Shown: positions 17,986 through 26,167, numbered from the stretch's first letter. The stretch is 64,000 nt of DNA from CAYMCO01 sp964388955 (GCA_964388955.1 CAYMCO010000005.1:124001-188000), one strand, 5' to 3'. Program-made: numbers and translations. The notes: generated by a model from the sequence alone, not told the origin.

Positions 17986-18564
17986 TCAGTGAACCGCGGC
18001 GCCGTTGGGGACGCGCGCGGACACAAACTCCGGGTGGATGGAGATCGCCTGCGACCCGCGCGTCATCGCCACACGCCCGGTGCGCACCATCTCCACAATT
18101 CCAAAGGGGTGGAGCACCTCCAGAAGACCCTCGATCTTGTCCTCCGTCCCGGTGATTTCGATCACCAGAGCCTCCTGGGTCACATCCACCACGCGCGCCC
18201 GGAAGACGTCGCAGATCTGCAGCACCTGCGGGCGGGTGTCGGCGTCGGCCTGCACCTTGATCAGGGCCAGATCCCGCATCACCACCGGGCTGAAGGTGAC
18301 CTCCTCCACGCGAAGGACGTTCACCAACTTGTACAGATTGGCCTCCAGGGTGCGCGCCGTGTAGGCATCGAGGAAGGTCACAATAGTCATCCGGGATACC
18401 CCCTCGAGATCGGTATGACCCACGGTGAGGGATTCAATATTGAAGCCTCTGCGGCGGAAGAGAGAGGCCACCCGGTTGAGGACGCCGGGCTTGTCCTCCA
18501 CCAGGGCGACGAAAGTCCGTTCCACCGGGGTCTCCAGAGGGACATGCTTGTTGTTCGTCATCAT
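17986..18564 (-). CDS. ilvN: Acetolactate synthase, small regulatory subunit
   Basis: 192 residues. Binds the catalytic subunit IlvB and confers feedback inhibition, usually by valine. N-terminal ACT domain: TFVALVEDKPGVLNRVASLFRRRGFNIESLTVGHTD. A second ACT-like half follows (about 85-165). GAGGAG precedes a doubled ATG, so the start could be one codon later. It begins nine bases after ilvB. Confidence 0.94.
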   Translation of the reverse strand: MMTNNKHVPLETPVERTFVALVEDKPGVLNRVASLFRRRGFNIESLTVGHTDLEGVSRMTIVTFLDAYTARTLEANLYKLVNVLRVEEVTFSPVVMRDLALIKVQADADTRPQVLQICDVFRARVVDVTQEALVIEITGTEDKIEGLLEVLHPFGIVEMVRTGRVAMTRGSQAISIHPEFVSARVPNGAAVH

Positions 18565-18573
18565 GTAAACTCC

Positions 18574-20295
18574 TCACTCCGCGCCGGATCCGTCGGCGCC
18601 GAAGGCGACCGCTTTCTCCGGCCGCCGGATCATCGCGTCCAGGGCAGCTCCCGCCGGGACCATCGGATACACCATGTCCTCCTTCTCGACGCGAAAATCG
18701 ATCAACACGGTGCCGGGCTCCCGGCGCGCTCTCTCCACGGCGTCTTGCACCTGATCGCGCTTCTCGACCCGTATGCCCTCCAGGCCGTATGCCTCAGCCA
18801 GTTTCTCGTAATCCGGGTTCAACAGCGGGGTGGCCGTATAGCGCTTTTCGTAGAACAGCTCCTGCCATTGGCGCACCATACCCAGATAGCCGTTGTTGAT
18901 CAGGGCGATATTGAGCTTGATCTCTTCCTGGGCGCAGGTCGCCAGCTCCGGAAGGTTCATCTGGAATCCGCCGTCGCCGACGATCACCCAGATCTCCTCC
19001 TCAGGCCGGGCGAAGCGCGCCCCGATGGCCGCCGGCAGGGCAAAGCCCATTGTGCCCAGCCCACCGGAGGTGATGAGCTGATAAGGCGATTCATATCGGT
19101 AGTACTGGGCGGCCCACATCTGATGTTGGCCCACATCGGTGACCGTGATCGCCTTCCCTTCCGTTGCTTCCCACAGATCATGAATTACGTGGGCGGTGAA
19201 GAGGCGGCCGTTGCCCGGCACGTGCTTGATATCCCGCATGGCCGTATCGGCCTTGAGATCCTTGATGCGCCCCTCCCACGCATCATAGTGCACCTCGGGC
19301 AGCATGGGCAGAAGGGTCAGCAATGTGTCCCGCAGATCCCCTACGATGCCGACATCCACCTTCACGACCTTGTTGATCTCGGAGGGATCGATGTCCACAT
19401 GGATCTTGCGCGCATTGGGCGCATAGGTCTCCAGCGTTCCCGTGACTCGATCATCGAAGCGCATGCCGAATGCCAGCAGCAGGTCCGCCTCCTGAATGGC
19501 CGTGTTCACGTATGCCTCGCCGTGCATCCCCATCATGCCCAGATTCATCGGGTGGCTGGCGGGGAAACCTCCGAGCCCGAGCAAGGTCTGCGCCACGGGG
19601 ATGCGGCACTTGTCCACAAATCGCCGGAGTTCGCCCATCGCGCCGGACATCAACACCCCGTGTCCGGCCAGGATCACAGGCCGTTCGGCGGAGACGATCA
19701 GCTCCACGGCGCGCTCGAACTCCTCCGGGAGCGGCTGCAGGTCCGGCCGATAGCCGGGGAGCTGTGCCGGCGAATCGTCCCACGTGAAATCGATGGCCTC
19801 CTTTTGGGCATCCTTGGTGATGTCCACCAACACCGGCCCCGGCCGGCCGGAGCGGGCGATATAGAAGGCCTCCTTGATCGTCGGTCCGATCTGCCCGGCG
19901 CGCCTAACCAGATAGTTGTGCTTGGTGATGGGGAGCGTCACACCGGTCACGTCCGTCTCCTGGAACGCGTCGCTGCCGATGGCCGCCGAGCCCACCTGCC
20001 CGGTGATGCAAACGATGGGCGACGAATCCATCATCGCGGTCGCGATCCCGGTGACCAGGTTCGTGGCTCCCGGGCCGGAGGTGGCCATTGCAACCCCCAC
20101 TTTCCCACAGGCGCGAGCATACCCATCGGCCGCATGCGCCGCGCCCTGCTCATGCCGGGTGAGCACATGATGGATGGGATACTCGCCCATGGCGCCATAA
20201 GTCGGAAGTATGGCCCCCCCGGGGTATCCAAAGACAACCTTCACGTTCTGCCGGGTGAGCGCTTCCCATACAATCTGAGCACCTGTCCGTTTCAT
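18574..20295 (-). CDS. ilvB: Acetolactate synthase, large catalytic subunit
   Basis: 573 residues. Thiamine diphosphate enzyme joining two pyruvates, or pyruvate and 2-ketobutyrate. The N-terminal ThDP-pyrimidine domain has FGYPGGAILPTYGAM and the catalytic Glu in LTRHEQGAAHAADGYAR. The C-terminal ThDP-binding motif is GDGGFQMNLPELATCAQEEIK followed by NNGYLGMVRQWQ. FAD-binding middle domain present. AGGAGCG precedes the ATG. Full length and in operon order between ilvD and ilvN. Confidence 0.96.
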   Translation of the reverse strand: MKRTGAQIVWEALTRQNVKVVFGYPGGAILPTYGAMGEYPIHHVLTRHEQGAAHAADGYARACGKVGVAMATSGPGATNLVTGIATAMMDSSPIVCITGQVGSAAIGSDAFQETDVTGVTLPITKHNYLVRRAGQIGPTIKEAFYIARSGRPGPVLVDITKDAQKEAIDFTWDDSPAQLPGYRPDLQPLPEEFERAVELIVSAERPVILAGHGVLMSGAMGELRRFVDKCRIPVAQTLLGLGGFPASHPMNLGMMGMHGEAYVNTAIQEADLLLAFGMRFDDRVTGTLETYAPNARKIHVDIDPSEINKVVKVDVGIVGDLRDTLLTLLPMLPEVHYDAWEGRIKDLKADTAMRDIKHVPGNGRLFTAHVIHDLWEATEGKAITVTDVGQHQMWAAQYYRYESPYQLITSGGLGTMGFALPAAIGARFARPEEEIWVIVGDGGFQMNLPELATCAQEEIKLNIALINNGYLGMVRQWQELFYEKRYTATPLLNPDYEKLAEAYGLEGIRVEKRDQVQDAVERARREPGTVLIDFRVEKEDMVYPMVPAGAALDAMIRRPEKAVAFGADGSGAE

Positions 20296-20356
20296 TGGTT
20301 CGCTCCTAAGATTCCATTTGGCACATTGGGCGGCATTTGCCGCCTCGAATAAGCTC

Positions 20357-22024
20357 TCAATCCCTCAGCACCGCCCCCGTCGAAGCGCTTGTCACCAACT
20401 GCGCGTAGCGCCTAAGCCACTTGCTCTCAATGTGGGGTTCGAAGGGGGGAAGGGCCGAAAGCCGTTCATCAATTTGCGCCGCACTCAGCGCCACGTTCAG
20501 TGAGCGAGCATCCAGATCGAGCTCGATCAAGTCCCCATCCTGAAGCGCGGCGATAGGCCCGCGAGCGGCGGCCTCCGGGCTGACATGGCCGACGCAGGCC
20601 CCGCGGGTACCGCCGGAAAAGCGCCCATCGGTGATGAGGGCCACTTTGTCCCCCAGACCCATGCCCATAATGGCGCTGGTGGGGGAGAGCATTTCCTGCA
20701 TCCCCGGGCCGCCCGCCGGGCCCTCATAGCGGATGACCACCACATCCCCCGGCTGGACCTCCCGATTGAGAATGCCGCGCATGGCCTCGTCGTGGCTCTC
20801 ATAGATACGCGCCGGGCCGGTGTGGCGGCGCATACTGGGCTCCACCGCGGCGGTCTTCACCACCGCTCCCTCAGGCGCCAGGTTCCCGAAGAGAATCGAC
20901 AGGCCCCCCGTCGGGGAGTATGGCTGCTCCACCGGCCGGATGACCTCCCCGTCGCTGGGGCCCGCCGCGGCAACCATCTGGCCCAAACTCCCGCCGCTGA
21001 CGGTCAATCGATCGAGATGCAGCAGGCCATCTGAGCGGCTGATCTCGCGCAAGATCGCGGGCACCCCCCCAGCCCGGTGGACATCCTCCATGTGCCAGTG
21101 GGAGGCCGGGCTCACCTTGCAGATGTGCGGCACCTTCGAGGCGACCTCGTTGATGCGCCCCATGGGGTAGTCAATTCCCGCTTCATGTGCGATGGCGAGT
21201 GTGTGCAGCACGGTATTGGTGCTGCCGCCCATGGCCATATCCAGCGCGAAGGCGTCGTCGACGGCCTGCTGCGTGACAATCTGCCGTGGGGTGGGGCCGG
21301 AATCCACCAACTCCACGGCGCGACGCCCCGCCTCGCGCGCCAGCCGGTCGCGCTCCTCCGAATCGGCCAGGGCGCTCCCATTGTAGGGCAGCGCCAGGCC
21401 GAGCACCTCCATGAGGCAGTTCATGCTGTTGGCTGTGAACAGGCCGCTGCAGCAACCGCAGGCCGGGCAGGCGTTGTCCTCCAGCACTTTCAGCCGTTGC
21501 CCGTCGATGGTCCCGGCTTTATAGGCGCCCACGCCCTCAAACACGCTGATCAGGTCCACCACTTCGCCATCAGGCGTCCTGCCCGCGGGCATCGGGCCGC
21601 CGCTGATGAAGATAGTGGGGATATCCAGCCGCACCGCCGCCATCAGCATTCCGGGCACGATCTTGTCGCAGTTGGGGATGCAGACCATGGCGTCGAAGCG
21701 GTGGGCGGAGATCATGGTCTCCACCGAATCGGCGATCAACTCGCGGCTCGGCAGGGAGAACTTCATCCCCACGTGGCCCATGGCGATTCCGTCGTCCACC
21801 CCGATGGTATTGAACTCGAAAGGCACGCCCCCGGCGTCCCGCACCGCGTCCTTCACCACCTTGCCAAAACGCTGAAGATGGACATGCCCCGGGATGATGT
21901 CCACATAGGAGTTGACCACCGCCACAAAGGGCTTGGTCATATCTTCGTCGGTCAGTCCCGTCGCCTTGAGGAGCGCCCGGTGTGGCGCGCGCTCGAAGCC
22001 CCGTTTAATCCGGTCGGAGCGCAT
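20357..22024 (-). CDS. ilvD: Dihydroxy-acid dehydratase
   Basis: 555 residues. Iron-sulfur enzyme dehydrating the dihydroxy acids to the keto acids of valine and isoleucine. Cluster cysteines are visible in PNCDKIVPGML and ACPACGCCSGLFTANSMNCL, and GRFSGGTRGACVGHVSPEAA marks the C-terminal domain. First large gene of the branched-chain operon, after two small ORFs and the attenuator leaders. AGGTGACGG precedes the ATG. Confidence 0.96.
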   Translation of the reverse strand: MRSDRIKRGFERAPHRALLKATGLTDEDMTKPFVAVVNSYVDIIPGHVHLQRFGKVVKDAVRDAGGVPFEFNTIGVDDGIAMGHVGMKFSLPSRELIADSVETMISAHRFDAMVCIPNCDKIVPGMLMAAVRLDIPTIFISGGPMPAGRTPDGEVVDLISVFEGVGAYKAGTIDGQRLKVLEDNACPACGCCSGLFTANSMNCLMEVLGLALPYNGSALADSEERDRLAREAGRRAVELVDSGPTPRQIVTQQAVDDAFALDMAMGGSTNTVLHTLAIAHEAGIDYPMGRINEVASKVPHICKVSPASHWHMEDVHRAGGVPAILREISRSDGLLHLDRLTVSGGSLGQMVAAAGPSDGEVIRPVEQPYSPTGGLSILFGNLAPEGAVVKTAAVEPSMRRHTGPARIYESHDEAMRGILNREVQPGDVVVIRYEGPAGGPGMQEMLSPTSAIMGMGLGDKVALITDGRFSGGTRGACVGHVSPEAAARGPIAALQDGDLIELDLDARSLNVALSAAQIDERLSALPPFEPHIESKWLRRYAQLVTSASTGAVLRD

Positions 22025-22027
22025 CCG

Positions 22028-22240
22028 TCACCTGTTGTAGCGGCGCATCAGGCCGCTCATCATAAACCGCTCGTCCTCGGGTCGCTCCCAACGGCCGGCC
22101 GCGCCCGCCGTTGCGTCATCGTCCGATTGCGATCGAGGGCAGGCGCCGTTCCGCTGCCACGCCCCTCTCCCCAGGGGCTGATGGCTCGAGGCCTGGCCCG
22201 AATAGAAGCTCTGGGGCTCCTCTTCCGTCGGATAGGTCAT
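22028..22240 (-). CDS. Small hypothetical protein preceding ilvD
   Basis: 70 residues starting MTYPTEEEPQSFYSGQ, with a good ribosome site (AAGGAGCG, seven bases before the ATG). It ends three bases before ilvD. Composition is hydrophilic, with Gly/Arg/Ser stretches and an acidic patch. No domain recognised, no membrane segment. Its correct ribosome site and tight spacing to ilvD argue for real translation, perhaps to couple translation into ilvD. It is not rich in Ile, Leu or Val and so is not a leader peptide. Low-complexity sequence makes a chance ORF possible. Confidence 0.45.
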   Translation of the reverse strand: MTYPTEEEPQSFYSGQASSHQPLGRGAWQRNGACPRSQSDDDATAGAAGRWERPEDERFMMSGLMRRYNR

Positions 22241-22338
22241 AATTGCGCTCCTTTCCCTCATTCGGCGGCTGTCCATCCGCACGCCGTCCCTTGTTTGGCT
22301 GCGGTGCCCGATTGTTGCACCCAGGCCGCCACGCTCTC

Positions 22339-22536
22339 TCACACCCGCTGGACCTCATCCGCCGCGCCGTCCGGCGGTGAGGCCAGCGTTTCCCCGGCCG
22401 CCGGTGGCTGCGCATCCGGGCCGGCCTCCTCTGCAGACCAAGTGGCCGCCCAGGCGTTCGCCCACGGCCCGTGCTTCTTCGTCCAGCGCTCGGCGCTTCC
22501 CTTCGGCTCGCGTTGCACTTGCCTGATCTCGGACAT
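22339..22536 (-). CDS. Small hypothetical protein in the ilv leader region
   Basis: 65 residues beginning MSEIRQVQREPKGSAERW, with AGGGGAGGG placed before the ATG. The N-terminal half is basic and Trp-rich (KHGPWANAWAATW); the C-terminal half is Ala/Pro/Glu-rich and probably disordered. Not recognised. Together with the next small ORF it fills the space between the second leader hairpin and ilvD. Good ribosome site, no known family; could be a conserved operon accessory or merely translated leader sequence. Confidence 0.45.
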   Translation of the reverse strand: MSEIRQVQREPKGSAERWTKKHGPWANAWAATWSAEEAGPDAQPPAAGETLASPPDGAADEVQRV

Positions 22537-22585
22537 GGTTCCCTCCCCTTCTCTTTGCGCGCCGGATCGCGCCTCCGTTAACCGA

Positions 22586-22612
22586 GCGGAGCCGCCTCTC
22601 TGGCGGCTCCGC
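22586..22612 (-). promoter_or_regulatory. Hairpin after the second ilv leader peptide
   Basis: A perfect 11-bp stem with a 5-base loop. Read on the operon strand it lacks a clean U-tract (it is followed by TCGGTTAAC), so it is a poor intrinsic terminator. GGCGG and TCCG inside the leader-2 ORF (22661-22672) could pair with its 5' arm, mirroring the arrangement at the first attenuator. On the opposite strand it is followed by TTTCTTCC, but no plus-strand gene ends there. Confidence 0.55.
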
Positions 22613-22638
22613 TTTCTTCCTTCATTGAGACCTGCCCC

Positions 22639-22752
22639 TCACCTCCACCGGTCCCTTTGCCGGACGACCGCCAGTATCCGCTGCTCGCGGATGACGAGCA
22701 GCAGGACAATAATGAGGGACAAGATATACAGCAGTTCATGCAGCAGACTCAT
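22639..22752 (-). CDS. Second Leu/Ile/Val-rich leader peptide of the ilv operon
   Basis: 37 codons, 19 of them Leu, Ile or Val (10 Leu, 5 Ile, 4 Val), including the run LSLIIVLLLVI at residues 11-21, then a basic tail. It lies between the first attenuator terminator and another hairpin, upstream of ilvD. It resembles leader 1 in layout (hydrophobic run, then IRE(D/Q)R, then Val-rich), suggesting duplication. An in-frame ATG four codons upstream is possible. An alternative reading is a tiny single-pass membrane protein; operon position and codon content favour a regulatory leader. Confidence 0.7.
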   Translation of the reverse strand: MSLLHELLYILSLIIVLLLVIREQRILAVVRQRDRWR

Positions 22753-22777
22753 ACCTTCCACCTTCCGACATCCGCAG

Positions 22778-22810
22778 AAAAACCAAGAGCACCTCCGGTT
22801 AGAGGTGCTC
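22778..22810 (-). terminator. Attenuator terminator of the ilv operon
   Basis: On the operon strand: 9-bp perfect stem GAGCACCTC/GAGGTGCTC, 6-base loop, then TTGGTTTTT. A competing antiterminator is present: CCGGTTGTGGTG at 22842-22853, inside the last codons of leader 1, pairs with CACCTCTAACCGG at 22795-22807 (about ten pairs with a small internal loop) and would dissolve the terminator. Confidence 0.85.
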
Positions 22811-22838
22811 CGCGTTTGTCACTGATCTTCCTGGACCG

Positions 22839-22928
22839 CTACACCACAACCGGCATCCGCCTGTCCTCCCGGATAAGGACGAGCAGGCTAACGATAATCC
22901 CCAAAATGACGATGCTGTGTGCGGCCAT
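22839..22928 (-). CDS. First Ile/Val/Leu-rich leader peptide of the ilv operon
   Basis: 29 codons, 15 of them Ile (5), Val (6) or Leu (4): residues 6-19 run IVILGIIVSLLVLI and the ORF ends MPVVV before the stop. It starts about 35 bases after the promoter, and the terminator lies about 30 bases beyond its stop codon. The final codons overlap the strand that would form the antiterminator. A ribosome reaching the stop would cover it and allow termination, while one stalled on Ile/Val/Leu codons would leave it free. This matches the classical ilv-type attenuator. Translation was not tested; no strong ribosome site is visible. Confidence 0.85.
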   Translation of the reverse strand: MAAHSIVILGIIVSLLVLIREDRRMPVVV

Positions 22929-22966
22929 CTACGTGCCTATTCGCACTCCCACTTCTATGTTAGCCT

Positions 22967-22994
22967 ACCCTATCACATTTTTCGACTTTGTCAA
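22967..22994 (-). promoter_or_regulatory. Promoter of the ilv-leu-pheA operon
   Basis: On the minus strand TTGACA (22989-22994), a 16-base spacer and TAGGGT (22967-22972). The -35 is perfect and the -10 weak. Position just upstream of leader 1 supports it. Confidence 0.6.
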
Positions 22995-23145
22995 GCGGTA
23001 CCCGAGTTTTTTAAGGCCGAGCCATTCGCGTGGCAGCTTTTGCAACGAATATCTATCTCATCCCCAGTTATCATCAGTAAGGAACCGGGATTCCGCGAAT
23101 AGGTAGATCAAGGCTATCGACAGCACCATTCCGGCGTACCCGCCG

Positions 23146-23166
23146 CAGACTGTTCACTATTCACCA
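23146..23166. repeat. Short degenerate 7-bp repeat tract
   Basis: On the minus strand GGTGAAT, AGTGAAC, AGTCTGC in phase, of the AGTGAAC type. Lies upstream of the ilv promoter, in a 250-base gap with no other gene. Confidence 0.4.
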
Positions 23167-23184
23167 ATCGGCGTTTGCGGCCGC

Positions 23185-23403
23185 TTATTCCTCACGATCA
23201 CCAAGGTGCTTTGCCTCGTGCAGCGAAATCACGATGTAGGTCTTGTGCGCCGGGCGATGGAAGTCAATCGGATAACCGAGAGAATGGCGGCAGTCCCAAA
23301 GGATTCTCCCGTCGCCATAGTCCCATGCATAGGCGAGCCGTCTCTTGTCCGCGTCCTTGGTGGGCTTTGGGATACTTTTCCGGCGAGGCGAGAGGGGAGC
23401 CAT
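23185..23403 (-). CDS. Small hypothetical protein
   Basis: About 72 residues from the ATG at 23403 (MAPLSPRRKSIPKPTKDADK onward). The second half is rich in aromatic residues (AYAWDYGDGRILWDCRHSLG) and looks like folded protein rather than random translation. It begins directly after the terminator hairpin of the amidohydrolase gene and has no convincing ribosome site. No family recognised. It may be a fragment of a larger decayed gene; the flanking repeat-rich DNA fits decay. Confidence 0.3.
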   Translation of the reverse strand: MAPLSPRRKSIPKPTKDADKRRLAYAWDYGDGRILWDCRHSLGYPIDFHRPAHKTYIVISLHEAKHLGDREE

Positions 23404-23404
23404 G

Positions 23405-23444
23405 CGGTAGAGAGAGCCCCCTCCCGCCGGTCGGCCGGAGGGGG
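23405..23444 (-). terminator. Terminator of the amidohydrolase gene
   Basis: On the minus strand, 9-bp perfect arms AGCCCCCTC/GAGGGGGCT with further pairing inside the loop, then CTCTCT. It lies about 30 bases after the amidohydrolase stop. The tail is U-poor, so efficiency is uncertain. Confidence 0.6.
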
Positions 23445-23470
23445 CTGAACCCACGCCCTGTTGGCGATCT

Positions 23471-25366
23471 CTAGAAGCCCGGATCTCTCCAGACTACTGT
23501 ACCGCCGACCATGGTCAGCAGGACGTCGGTGTTGGAGATGTCATCGGGGTCGATCTGCGTGATGTTCTGGTTGAGCACGATGAGATCGGCCAGCTTGCCT
23601 TTCTCGAGGGACCCGGTGACCTTCTCCTGATGCAGCTGGTACGCAGCATTGATGGTGACGGCGCGGATCGCCTCCTCGAGCGAGAGACCGGGGAGAGCGT
23701 TCATCGTTCCATCGAACTCGGGGAAGTCGGGGCCCCAGTCCGCCTCACGGAGAATGGAGACTTCCAGTTGCATCCATTCGTCGAACGGATCGAGACAGCA
23801 GTCGCTGCCCAGCGACACGTGGCCGCCGCCTTCGGTGATCGGCACGGTGGGTTCGTACCAATCCCAGCGATCGCCGAGGTACGGCTTGACCGCCAGGGTC
23901 GAATCCGGGGCCGGCTTGGCCCACACCAGACCCATCGCAGCGGTCACGTCGAGGCGGCCGAAGCGGTCATAGTCTGCCGGGTTGACCAGTTCGGCGTGGG
24001 CGATCGACTGGTGGGGCTTGAGCGACGGGTTCTCGTCATGGGCGTACTCGAAGGCGTCCAGCGCCACCGTGACCGCCCCGTCGCCGATGGCATGGATGTG
24101 GGATTGCCAGCCACGTCGCTCGAGCTCGGCGACGACCTCATTCAGGATCTCGGGGTCGGCGTACAGGTTCCCCTGGGCATATTCGTCGGTACGGGGGTTC
24201 CCCTCTTCATCCAGGTACGGCTCCGACAGGTATGCCGTCTGCGCCGGGTACTGGATGATCCCGTCGATGAGGAACTTGGCGATGCCGATCGTGAGCCCGG
24301 GCTCGGCGACCAGCTCCGGGCCGGTCTGCTTGCCGGGCCGCCACTCCCTGACCGAAACCGGGATCTCCCAGGGATCTTCGAATTCAGCGCGTATCGCGTC
24401 GAGCTCATCGAAGCCCTCCTCCGACGGATCGTTGAGCAGATTGCTCCTGACCGCGAAGTGCGCCCGCGCGGTCAGGCCGCCTGCATCCTGCAATGCGGCG
24501 AACACCTCGATCAAGCTGCGTCCAGAGGAGGCCTGCATGAAGGTGGTAACCCCTTCTTGGCTGAACTCCAGCATGCGATCCCCGGCCAGCTCAACCTGGC
24601 GCTCAAACGGCACCGGCGGTGCCGGCGGGACGAGGTTCCTTACCAGACGGCCGGCGGCGTCCTGCAGGATGCCGTTCGGTTCACCGTCAGGATCGTGGTT
24701 GATCACCCCGCCGGGCGGGTCCGGCGTCGTGCTGTCGATCCCTGCCAGGTCTAGAGCGGCTTGGTTGACCAGGATGTTGTGCCCGGTGACCGCTGCGGTC
24801 ACGTAGATCGGACGGTTGTCCGGATTGTCCAGCGCATCGAGCATGCTCTTGTGCGGCACCGTCCCGGCGGGACGCAGGAACTGGAAATACAGGTCGTGCA
24901 CGACCAGGAAATTGTCGGGTGCCCCGGGCTCACCGGTATTGAACTGCGGGTCGTCCAGGCACGCCTGCACCTTGGCCTGGAACTCTGGAACCGTCAGGGG
25001 CCCGCCCCCCATGTTGCAGTCCGGCCGGTCCGGATTGGTGACTTCGTGGATGTGTCCCTCCTGGATCCCCGGCATCACCATACGGCCCTCGAGATCGATC
25101 ACCTCGGTGTTCGGTCCGATCAGCCTCTCTGCGGCAGCGTTCGGGCCGACGAAGACGATCACCCCATCATCGATGGCGATCGCCTCTTTGACGCTGTTGG
25201 CATTGTCCACCGTGTAGATGAAACCGTTCAGCATCACGATGTCGGCCGGATTTGGCGCCGCCGCCGCTGGGGTCGGAACCGGGCTCAATCCGACGACCAA
25301 GATGATCATCGAGGCGGCGACGAGGAGTATGTGCGAGAGCGATTTAGAACTGTGGATCCTTGGCAT
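23471..25366 (-). CDS. Secreted YtcJ-like metal-dependent amidohydrolase
   Basis: 631 residues. A signal peptide (residues 1-36, hydrophobic LLVAASMIILVVGLSPV, AAAA cleavage region) leads into an amidohydrolase_3 domain. Marks: VMLNGFIYTVD at the start, metal-site GIQEGHIHE (a variant of the usual HxH), the His of SHIHAIGDGAVTVALDAFEYAH, SIAHAELVNPADYDRFGRL and GSDCCLDPFDEWMQLEVSI. The end has the usual GSLEKGKLADLIVLNQNI. The family hydrolyses amides or formamides of unknown natural substrates; export suggests scavenging. It is alone on its transcript. In the first metal motif HIHE replaces the common H-x-H-D environment, which is within family variation. Confidence 0.85.
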   Translation of the reverse strand: MPRIHSSKSLSHILLVAASMIILVVGLSPVPTPAAAAPNPADIVMLNGFIYTVDNANSVKEAIAIDDGVIVFVGPNAAAERLIGPNTEVIDLEGRMVMPGIQEGHIHEVTNPDRPDCNMGGGPLTVPEFQAKVQACLDDPQFNTGEPGAPDNFLVVHDLYFQFLRPAGTVPHKSMLDALDNPDNRPIYVTAAVTGHNILVNQAALDLAGIDSTTPDPPGGVINHDPDGEPNGILQDAAGRLVRNLVPPAPPVPFERQVELAGDRMLEFSQEGVTTFMQASSGRSLIEVFAALQDAGGLTARAHFAVRSNLLNDPSEEGFDELDAIRAEFEDPWEIPVSVREWRPGKQTGPELVAEPGLTIGIAKFLIDGIIQYPAQTAYLSEPYLDEEGNPRTDEYAQGNLYADPEILNEVVAELERRGWQSHIHAIGDGAVTVALDAFEYAHDENPSLKPHQSIAHAELVNPADYDRFGRLDVTAAMGLVWAKPAPDSTLAVKPYLGDRWDWYEPTVPITEGGGHVSLGSDCCLDPFDEWMQLEVSILREADWGPDFPEFDGTMNALPGLSLEEAIRAVTINAAYQLHQEKVTGSLEKGKLADLIVLNQNITQIDPDDISNTDVLLTMVGGTVVWRDPGF

Positions 25367-25424
25367 GATGTTCCCTCCCTGTGGGTTTGCACCTTGTCAA
25401 GCGGTGCGGCCTCTCTGTGATTCG

Positions 25425-25834
25425 TCAGTAGCCTCTCCTCACCTCCCGTTCTTCCGCGGTCTCCATCAGCATCGCTCCCATTATGCGGGCGCATGATGCC
25501 TCATCCGGGAATATGCCTACCCCATCGGTCCCCCGTTTGACCTCCTTGTTGAGCCGCTCAAGCGGATTTGCGGAGTAGATACTGCTTGAATGCTCGGGCG
25601 AAAATGCCATGTCCGCCAAGTTGCGAGTCTCAGCTTTCTGCAGGAGCTCGGCTGCCTTTGGTCAGCGCCGATCCGCAACCTTCAGCATCTCCGCCAGCTG
25701 CTGACCAGGTGTGCCGGCAACTGTGTCCTCTGTCTGAGAGAGTCCCTTGCAGATTCACGGCGTCCTCCCGCAGGCGCTCAACAACTGCCGTGGCCTCGCC
25801 AAGACAGTGGAGGGTCCAGGGCTGGCTTGGTCAT
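25425..25834 (-). pseudogene. Internally deleted IS256-family transposase relic
   Basis: Reading the minus strand, an ATG at 25834 begins MTKPALDPP, then after a frameshift LGEATAVVERLRED, as in IS256 (Mutator-like) transposase N-termini. After a short scrambled stretch the sequence resumes as the C-terminus: LADMAFSPEHSSSIYSANPLERLNKEV, RGTDGVGIFPDEA, METAEEREVRRGY. A normal IS256 transposase is about 400 residues; here about two thirds, including all catalytic residues, are missing. No clear terminal inverted repeats were found. Non-functional. Confidence 0.8.
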
Positions 25835-26126
25835 CGTGCTCCCTCCTTTCCTGGTTCTCGACAACCATAAGGAAGAACACCACGGCCTTCTTCACAAGCC
25901 CGTATTCAAATCCCTTAATGACCTAATGTATTTTGGAGATACACCGAGCGCGTCATCATTCGGCCTGCGCCCCCCCGCCTCCAGGAACGCCCCTTGTGAC
26001 CAGATGGCAGCCGAATATGCCCCCCGCGTCAGAACCGACTTTTCGAGAGGAATCATACAGCCAAGGCGCGAATGCGTCAACCGGAGCGACTGGACAGCAG
26101 GTTTTCCTCAACTGTCTTCTTCGAAC

Positions 26127-26155
26127 TTGACTCCCCCCGCTCCCTGTGTTATTCT
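26127..26155 (+). promoter_or_regulatory. Promoter of the aro operon
   Basis: TTGACT (26127-26132), a 17-base spacer and TATTCT (26150-26155). The predicted transcription start (about 26162) is only about six bases before the leader-peptide ATG, so the leader ORF would be translated from an almost leaderless RNA. This fits the absence of a ribosome site. Confidence 0.75.
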
Positions 26156-26167
26156 GCCTGCATCGAC

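Noticed and set aside
17989..20352. Very long plus-strand open frame (787 codons) across ilvN and ilvB
   Set aside because: It is the antisense of clearly recognised genes in GC-rich DNA, with His/Arg/Gly-rich composition and no family features. The same applies to other long antisense frames such as 57698-59557 and 34-36.9 kb plus strand.
22586..22620. Terminator for plus-strand transcription (hairpin followed by TTTCTTCC)
   Set aside because: There is no plus-strand gene to its left; the whole region is transcribed on the minus strand.
25380..25402. TTGACA on the minus strand before the amidohydrolase gene
   Set aside because: No -10 hexamer at 15-19 bases spacing; the sequence after it (GTGCAAACCCACAGG) leads directly into the ribosome site.
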